A stretch of 17,169 nt of DNA from JBHEPS01 sp046261635 (GTDB taxonomy: Bacteria; Acidobacteriota; Thermoanaerobaculia; Gp7-AA8), in contig JBHEOL010000069.1 of the NCBI GenBank assembly GCA_046261635.1, positions 1 to 17,169 on the forward strand. The letters are read 5' to 3'. The notes below the pieces were generated by a model. That model did no database searches and was not told where the DNA came from. It saw only the letters and a program-made list of their open reading frames with translations. Below, piece after piece: positions 14,044 to 17,169 of the stretch (position 1 is the first letter of the stretch; each line of letters begins with the position of its first letter). A program made the translations under genes and the position numbers.

Positions 14044-14071
14044 CTGCCAGCGTCGCCGATCCTAGTATAGT
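14044..14071. promoter_or_regulatory. Candidate bidirectional promoter core for gap (minus) and mtnA (plus)
   Basis: CTAGTATAGT provides a -10 on each strand: TATAGT (14066-14071) toward mtnA and TATACT (14064-14069 on the minus strand) toward gap. For mtnA, CTGCCA at 14044-14049 is a -35 candidate with 16-bp spacing and four of six matches. No good -35 is seen for the gap direction. This is the only AT-rich island in the 164-bp divergent region. Confidence 0.45.
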
Positions 14072-14120
14072 GCGAGCAGCCCGACACCGCCGGCCCCTCT
14101 GATTCGCCAGATCCGACATC

Positions 14121-15182
14121 ATGAGTCAACCCGTCACACCCATCCGCTGGGATCTTCGCCGCCTTCATCTGCTCGACCAGCGCCTCCTCCCTCACCAGGA
14201 ACTGTGGGTCGAATGCGTCGATGCGGCCGGGACCGCCGAGGCGATCCGCTCGATGGTCGTCCGCGGAGCCCCGGCCATCGGAATCACCGCCGCTTACGGC
14301 CTGGCTCTCGAGGCGATCCGACACGAAGGCGATCCTGCGATCGCCGACCGCCTCGATGAGGCGGCCGCCCTCCTCCGCGCCAGCCGGCCGACCGCCGTGA
14401 ACCTCGGCTGGGCCCTCGACCGGATGCTCTCGCTCGCCCGGCGCACCGAGCCGGCGGAACTTTCGAATGCTCTGTCTGCCGAAGCCGAGGCCATTCACCG
14501 GACCGACGTCGAGGCCAACCGGCGGATTGGCGCTCTCGGCGCCAGCCTCCTCCCCGCCGCTCCGACGATCCTCACCCACTGCAACGCGGGTGCGCTCGCT
14601 ACCGGCGGCTACGGAACGGCTCTCGGGGTCGTCCGGGCGGTTGCGGAAGGGGGACGGCGGATCGCCGTCTTCGCCGGCGAGACGCGGCCTTACCTGCAGG
14701 GCGCCCGGCTCACCGCCTGGGAACTGGAAAAGGACGGCATCGACGTCACCCTCATCACCGACGGAATGGCCGGGCACTTTTTCAGCCTCGCCACGTTCGA
14801 TGCCGTGGTGGTCGGCGCCGACCGCATCGCCGCAAACGGCGATACGGCCAACAAGATCGGAACCTACCCCCTCGCCGTGCTCGCGAACCGTCACGGGATT
14901 CCGTTTTACGTCGCCGCGCCCGTCTCGACCCTCGATCCGGCAACTCCCGACGGGTCCTCGATCCCGATCGAGGAACGCTCCGAAGCGGAAGTCGTCGACA
15001 TGAGCGGCCGCGACGCCGAGGGGACGATCCGCACGGTACGGATCGCGGCGGAAGGGGTGAACATCCGTCATCCGGCGTTCGACATCACCCCCGCCGAGCT
15101 GATCACCGCGATCATCACGGATCGAGGGATCGCGCGGCCACCCTACCGGGAGTCGCTCGCGGCTCTCGCCTCGGGGTCGTGA
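14121..15182 (+). CDS. mtnA: S-methyl-5-thioribose-1-phosphate isomerase (methionine salvage)
   Basis: A 353-aa isomerase that converts 5-methylthioribose-1-phosphate to 5-methylthioribulose-1-phosphate, recycling the methylthio group left by polyamine synthesis. The N-terminal region has PIRWD (7-11), LLDQRLLP (17-24) and the phosphate-binding VVRGAPAIGITAAYG (46-60). The catalytic cysteine is Cys154 in LTHCNAGALATGGYGT. ETRPYLQGARLTAWEL (187-202) follows, and the catalytic aspartate is Asp234 in VGADRIAANGDTANKIGTY. The C-terminus has GVNIRHPAFDITP (312-324), which distinguishes it from eIF2B-type relatives. The length matches MtnA. No Shine-Dalgarno is visible before the ATG, but the N-terminus aligns with the family. 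It stands alone on the plus strand, divergent from gap; no other salvage gene is in the window. Confidence 0.95.
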   Translation: MSQPVTPIRWDLRRLHLLDQRLLPHQELWVECVDAAGTAEAIRSMVVRGAPAIGITAAYGLALEAIRHEGDPAIADRLDEAAALLRASRPTAVNLGWALDRMLSLARRTEPAELSNALSAEAEAIHRTDVEANRRIGALGASLLPAAPTILTHCNAGALATGGYGTALGVVRAVAEGGRRIAVFAGETRPYLQGARLTAWELEKDGIDVTLITDGMAGHFFSLATFDAVVVGADRIAANGDTANKIGTYPLAVLANRHGIPFYVAAPVSTLDPATPDGSSIPIEERSEAEVVDMSGRDAEGTIRTVRIAAEGVNIRHPAFDITPAELITAIITDRGIARPPYRESLAALASGS

Positions 15183-15188
15183 GTCGAT

Positions 15189-15218
15189 GGACCTTCCCTC
15201 TGACTGAGAGATCGGTCC
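15189..15218. terminator. Candidate hairpin between convergent mtnA and the unknown gene
   Basis: GGACC (15189-15193) pairs with GGTCC (15214-15218), and an inner CTCT/AGAG pair (15198-15201 and 15207-15210) continues the stem across an uneven internal loop. It lies in the 39-bp gap between the stop codons of two converging genes. There is no T-run on either side, so termination is only a suggestion from position. Confidence 0.35.
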
Positions 15219-15221
15219 GAT

Positions 15222-15743
15222 TCAGCCGGCATCCTTACCCAGCTCTCTGAGCCGGACCGTTCCGGTCACATATCGAAACCGAGCCACGAGAAACTCCTTC
15301 GAGTACGTGGAAACCGCGGTGAGGAGGTCGCTTCCGAACGCGGCTTCACCGGCGGCGGGGGCGAAGACGAACATCGCCCGGTCGGTGAGTGGCCGCGTAT
15401 CCCGAGCCATCGCCCGCGTGTTGTCGGCGCCTCTCCCACCCGAGTGAATCACCAGGTAGTGCTTCACGTGGCCGGGCCTGCCGCCTGTCCCGTCCTCATC
15501 ACTGAAGAGGGTGCGCCATCCAGGGCTTGCGTGGACGCTCGAGATCATTCCGAGGATGAATCGGTAACGAGCGAGATCCCGACCCAGTGACGCGGCCCCT
15601 AACCCCGCGGGCCCGCCCACGAGGTGAGCGAGGCCTGGAACCAGCCAGTGCAGCCTTCCTCCCGTCTTTTCCAGCTTCGCTGTGATGACCCGCTCGACTT
15701 CAGCCTGCTCTTCAGGCGACACGAAAAGAACTACATCTGGCAT
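15222..15743 (-). CDS. Hypothetical protein, 173 aa, not recognised
   Basis: I do not recognise this protein. It begins MPDVVLFVSPEEQAEVERVI, giving a beta strand followed by an acidic helix, then a glycine- and leucine-rich central part (LVPGLAHLVGGPAGLGAASL, about 34-53). After that come RYRFILGMISSVH (59-71), a Gly/Asp loop (81-93), a strand KHYLVIHSGG (94-103), a strand AMFVFAPAAGEAAFG (123-137) and a basic C-terminal strand (VARFRYVTGTVRLRELGK). No signal peptide or definite membrane helix is seen; it is probably soluble alpha/beta. The frame opens nine codons earlier at 15770, but the start at 15743 is preferred because GGGGGAG lies 5 nt before it. Codon bias is like its neighbours. It converges with mtnA across a 39-bp gap. 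Function is unknown. Confidence 0.7.
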   Translation of the reverse strand: MPDVVLFVSPEEQAEVERVITAKLEKTGGRLHWLVPGLAHLVGGPAGLGAASLGRDLARYRFILGMISSVHASPGWRTLFSDEDGTGGRPGHVKHYLVIHSGGRGADNTRAMARDTRPLTDRAMFVFAPAAGEAAFGSDLLTAVSTYSKEFLVARFRYVTGTVRLRELGKDAG

Positions 15744-16073
15744 TCTCACTCCCCCGACGATTTCATTCATCCCGAGGGGAGTAGCGAAAACGGACGAAAT
15801 CCCTACCCTGTCGGCTGAAAAAAGTCGCTAGTGGAACGGGAGGCGATGCCGGAGTTGCCGGCGAGCGAAGCGGAGAGATCAACCGCCATCATCCCAGCGG
15901 GTTGCGATCCCCTTCGACTCGTGCAGATGTTCCCTGGGAAGTCGCGGCCCCGTTCTGCGGCCGACTACTGGTGACGGCCGCGGCCGCGCACACGACCTGA
16001 AACACCATCAGAAGCATCGACACGCCGTGGAGACGGCCGAAAGCAAAAGCCCGCCAACCGGCTCATCGTCCCC
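15744..16073. other. 330-bp stretch without a convincing gene
   Basis: This lies between the M16 peptidase stop and the unknown gene. It holds a 5-bp inverted repeat GCCGG/CCGGC (15848-15862), a 12-bp palindrome CGGCCGCGGCCG (15975-15986), and on the minus strand a run of six T (about 15819-15824) after a weak TCGC/GCGA stem that might aid termination of the peptidase transcript. One short minus-strand reading frame is listed separately. No tRNA, riboswitch or strong promoter is seen. Confidence 0.5.
15889..16017 (-). CDS. Possible 42-aa peptide with a signal-like N-terminus
   Basis: A short minus-strand frame starts MLLMVFQVVCAAAAVTSS and ends after a polar tail (RPQNGAATSQGTSARVEG onward). 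The first 16 residues are hydrophobic with a cysteine followed by alanines, resembling a signal peptide or perhaps a degenerate lipoprotein signal. It begins 56 nt after the M16 peptidase stop on the same strand. No Shine-Dalgarno is seen, and the alanine run is encoded by a GGCC-rich palindrome, so chance is a real explanation. Confidence 0.2.
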   Translation of the reverse strand: MLLMVFQVVCAAAAVTSSRPQNGAATSQGTSARVEGDRNPLG

Positions 16074-17169
16074 TCACCGAACGGCGTTCCCCTCGATGTC
16101 GAACAGCCCCACCGGATGCTCGAGAGCGCGCAGAGGCGCTTCGATGTCCGCCGCCTTCCCGACGACGATGATCGCGGCCCGGGCTGGATCGATGTACTTG
16201 TTCGCCACACGGCGGATCTCTTCGGCATCGACCGCGGCGATCCGCTCGCGGTAATGATCGAAGTAGTCGTGAGAAAGTCCGTACAACTCCATCTCCTGGA
16301 GCCGGGCCGAGAGATCGTGCGCGCTCTGAACCGTCGCCGGGAACACGCCCTCGAGATAGTCCCTCGCGACCGCGAGCTCCTCCTGGGCGAGATCCCCGTC
16401 GCGCATCAGGTCGAGCTCGTTCAGGATCTCGCGAATGGCGCCCGAGGTGACTTCGTTCCTCACGGCCGTGCTGATGACGAAAGGGCCAGCTGACCGGCGC
16501 ATCGAGAACGAGGATCGGATCCCATAAGTGTATCCGTGCTTCTCCCGCAGATTCAAGTTGAGCCGCGAGGTGAAAACGCCCCCCAGGATGGCGTTCATGA
16601 CCATGAGCGGAAAGTAGTCCTCGCAATCGCGGGCGACGCCGACGTGCCCCAGGCGGATCTCGGACTGGACCGATCCCGGCCGGTCGACCAGGTAGATGCT
16701 CGTCGCCTGCTGCGCTTCGGCCCGGGGCGCCGCGTGCACGGCGCGCTCGCGCCGCTCCCACGATCCGAAAGTCTCCGTTGCCTTCCGAATCACCCGATCC
16801 GGATCGATCTCCCCCGTGACGAGCAGCGAGGTGTTGTTCGGCGCGTAATGCCTCGCATAGAAAGACTCGACTTCTCCACGGTTCAGGGCCCGAATCGATT
16901 CCTCGGTGCCCGTCGAGGGATTGCCGTACGACGTCCTCCCGAACACGAAGCGGTTGAACAGGTGCGCCGCGATGACCGACGGGTCGTCCTTCTGCTGGAG
17001 GATCGCGGTGAGCCGTTCCTTCCGCATCCGTTCGAGCTCTTTCGGCGGAAACTCGGGGGAACGCACCAGGTCCCCCGCGAGAGAGATCGTCGCCTCGAGA
17101 TGCCGGCCGAGGGCGTCGATCGACACGAGCGAAGCGTCCCAGTCGGCCCCGCAGTAGAGCGCCGCGCCG
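16074..17169 (-). CDS. M16 (pitrilysin-type) peptidase, C-terminal 364 residues; N-terminus beyond window
   Basis: The frame is open to the right edge and begins inside the gene: GAALYCGADWDASLVSIDAL matches the strand that follows the zinc domain in M16B proteins. Then come LEATISLAGDLVRSPEFP and ELERMRKERL, and the second domain with HYAPNNTSLLVTGEID. IYLVDRPGSVQSEIRLGH starts the C-terminal half, followed by GGVFTSRLNLNLREKHGYTY and GIRSSF, containing the conserved Arg/Tyr substrate-binding pair region of the family. The zinc motif HxxEH would be upstream of the window, so whether this is an active peptidase or a non-catalytic partner subunit cannot be told. Family members are zinc metallopeptidases, often periplasmic in Gram-negative bacteria; any signal peptide is also off the window. 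The GTG at 17126 is an internal valine codon, not the start. Confidence 0.9.
   Translation of the reverse strand, partial: GAALYCGADWDASLVSIDALGRHLEATISLAGDLVRSPEFPPKELERMRKERLTAILQQKDDPSVIAAHLFNRFVFGRTSYGNPSTGTEESIRALNRGEVESFYARHYAPNNTSLLVTGEIDPDRVIRKATETFGSWERRERAVHAAPRAEAQQATSIYLVDRPGSVQSEIRLGHVGVARDCEDYFPLMVMNAILGGVFTSRLNLNLREKHGYTYGIRSSFSMRRSAGPFVISTAVRNEVTSGAIREILNELDLMRDGDLAQEELAVARDYLEGVFPATVQSAHDLSARLQEMELYGLSHDYFDHYRERIAAVDAEEIRRVANKYIDPARAAIIVVGKAADIEAPLRALEHPVGLFDIEGNAVR

Noticed and set aside
13944..15071. 375-codon minus-strand frame antisense to mtnA
   Set aside because: mtnA on the plus strand is unambiguous; the antisense product is a charged low-complexity sequence.
15744..15770. 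Longer start for the unknown protein
   Set aside because: No ribosome site precedes 15770, whereas GGGGGAG is well placed before 15743. The choice is not certain.
1..17169. Mobile element, phage, CRISPR, toxin-antitoxin or defence system
   Set aside because: No transposase, integrase, terminal repeats, spacer arrays or toxin-like pairs were seen. Lhr occurs in some defence-like contexts, but here it sits with nei, a repair context.

Overview
The window is GC-rich, densely coded DNA from a Gram-negative-type bacterium. Evidence for an outer-membrane envelope is a WaaE/KdtX-like glycosyltransferase, an SLT-type lytic transglycosylase and an RlpA-like protein. The mix (full-length Lhr, class II cyclic-nucleotide phosphodiesterase, a gap-pgk operon carrying a CYTH gene) suggests a soil or environmental lineage such as Acidobacteriota, but this placement is only an impression from protein style. 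There are no rRNA or tRNA genes, CRISPR arrays, insertion sequences or phage genes. The window looks like ordinary chromosome with a few unusual local arrangements.

Layout. (1) 1-6012, minus strand: lhr (1533-aa helicase), nei (endonuclease VIII-like glycosylase) and the N-terminal 169 residues of a ModB-type molybdate permease, all close together and reading toward the left edge. (2) 6195-7856, plus strand: an MBL-fold class II cyclic-nucleotide phosphodiesterase and a family 2 glycosyltransferase. (3) 7848-8955, minus strand: a membrane-anchored SLT lytic transglycosylase followed by a small two-helix membrane protein whose stop codon overlaps the end of the glycosyltransferase. (4) 9105-9347, plus strand: a very short exported protein that carries only the second half of an RlpA barrel. 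It is divergent from the transglycosylase and shares a promoter region with it. (5) 13956 down to 9358, minus strand: a tight operon of gap, pgk, a CYTH-domain protein (class IV adenylate cyclase or triphosphatase), a sugar-phosphate nucleotidyltransferase and an orphan cytoplasmic histidine kinase. (6) 14121-15182, plus strand: mtnA (methionine salvage), divergent from gap with overlapping -10 elements. (7) 15222-15743, minus strand: an unrecognised 173-aa protein, then about 330 bp without a convincing gene, then the C-terminal part of an M16 peptidase running off the right edge.

How the genes may work together. Lhr and Nei form a plausible DNA-repair pair; the same two genes are neighbours in mycobacteria. 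The gap/pgk operon couples central glycolysis to a CYTH enzyme, a sugar-nucleotide enzyme and a histidine kinase, suggesting linked control of carbon flux, signalling and envelope precursor supply. If the CYTH protein is a cyclase, the window holds both a possible maker and a probable degrader of cyclic nucleotide. The transglycosylase, its small membrane partner and the half-RlpA form a cell-wall cluster. I found no clearly new defence or mobile system. The most unusual items are the half-RlpA and the composition of the gap operon.
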